A stretch of 64,000 bases of DNA. Origin: Camelus bactrianus (taxonomy: Eukaryota; Chordata; Mammalia; Artiodactyla; Camelidae). This document shows positions 63,901 through 64,000 of the stretch, piece by piece. The notes under the pieces were generated by a model. That model worked only from the letters and a program-made list of their open reading frames with translations. It did no database searches and was not told where the DNA came from. The stretch's first letter is position 1; the number at the start of each line of letters is the position of its first letter. Position numbers and translations under genes: made by a program. The DNA lies in the NCBI RefSeq assembly GCF_048773025.1, contig NC_133558.1, forward strand, positions 21,000,501 to 21,064,500, written 5' to 3'.

Positions 63901-64000
63901 GCAGTCCCTGACACTCTGTCTCCTCCACCCATGGATTCTTTATCAACTCCAGGCAAGAAAACTGGGTCTAACGTCATCCAGAGTCCTTCCCAAATCTGTC
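60960..64000. other. AT-rich intergenic to window end, no gene seen
   Basis: Includes a T22 homopolymer (62131-62152) and an L1-like 3' end near 63650-63685 (CACATCTCAATAAAGTTGAT). A weak CTCF-like string (GGCGCTACCTAGTGG) lies at 62296-62310. DMB, the next gene in other mammals, is not reached. Confidence 0.4.

Overview
This window is mammalian nuclear DNA from the class II / antigen-processing part of the MHC. Three short tRNA-derived SINEs with an intact B box match the camelid Vic-1 type, and the LINE-1 3' ends look cetartiodactyl. A camelid (camel, llama, alpaca or vicuna) is therefore the likely source; that is inference from repeats and gene sequence, with no database search behind it.

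Layout, left to right. (1) 1-9.2 kb: a class II beta-chain gene on the minus strand (2118-7647) resembling DQB and the artiodactyl DYB lineage. Its exon sizes, splice sites and SXY promoter survive, but three in-frame stops make it a pseudogene. (2) 12.0-18.1 kb: DOB, minus strand, six intact coding exons (273 aa) and an SXY promoter. (3) 18.1-25.4 kb: a gene-free stretch of LINEs, MIRs and unique DNA, with a cluster of octamer, GAS and ISRE motifs at 23.80-23.95 kb. (4) 25.4-34.5 kb: TAP2, minus strand, 11 coding exons, 719 aa. (5) 36.0-39.4 kb: PSMB8 (LMP7), minus strand, six exons, 276 aa. (6) 40.5-47.9 kb: TAP1, minus strand, 11 exons, 746 aa. (7) 48.5-53.3 kb: PSMB9 (LMP2), plus strand, six exons, 219 aa, divergent from TAP1 across a 646-bp GC-rich shared promoter. 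(8) 53.3-64 kb: AT-rich, repeat-rich DNA with no recognised gene. The order DQB/DYB-like - DOB - TAP2 - PSMB8 - TAP1 - PSMB9 is the same as in human, so the ruminant class II inversion is not seen here.

The genes form one pathway. PSMB8 and PSMB9 are catalytic immunoproteasome subunits that make peptides, and TAP1/TAP2 is the ABC transporter that moves those peptides into the ER for class I. DOB is the beta chain of the DO modulator of class II loading. ISRE-type elements lie by TAP2, PSMB8, in the TAP1/PSMB9 promoter and in PSMB9 intron 1, and a GAS motif lies by PSMB8, which fits interferon-driven co-regulation. All exon coordinates were placed by hand from splice consensus, reading phase and remembered human proteins; each gene closes to an open frame.

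I see no wholly unknown gene system. The best leads are regulatory: the octamer/GAS/ISRE cluster between DOB and TAP2, convergent CTCF-like motifs bracketing PSMB8-TAP1, and a 47-bp tandem duplication inside the TAP1/PSMB9 promoter.
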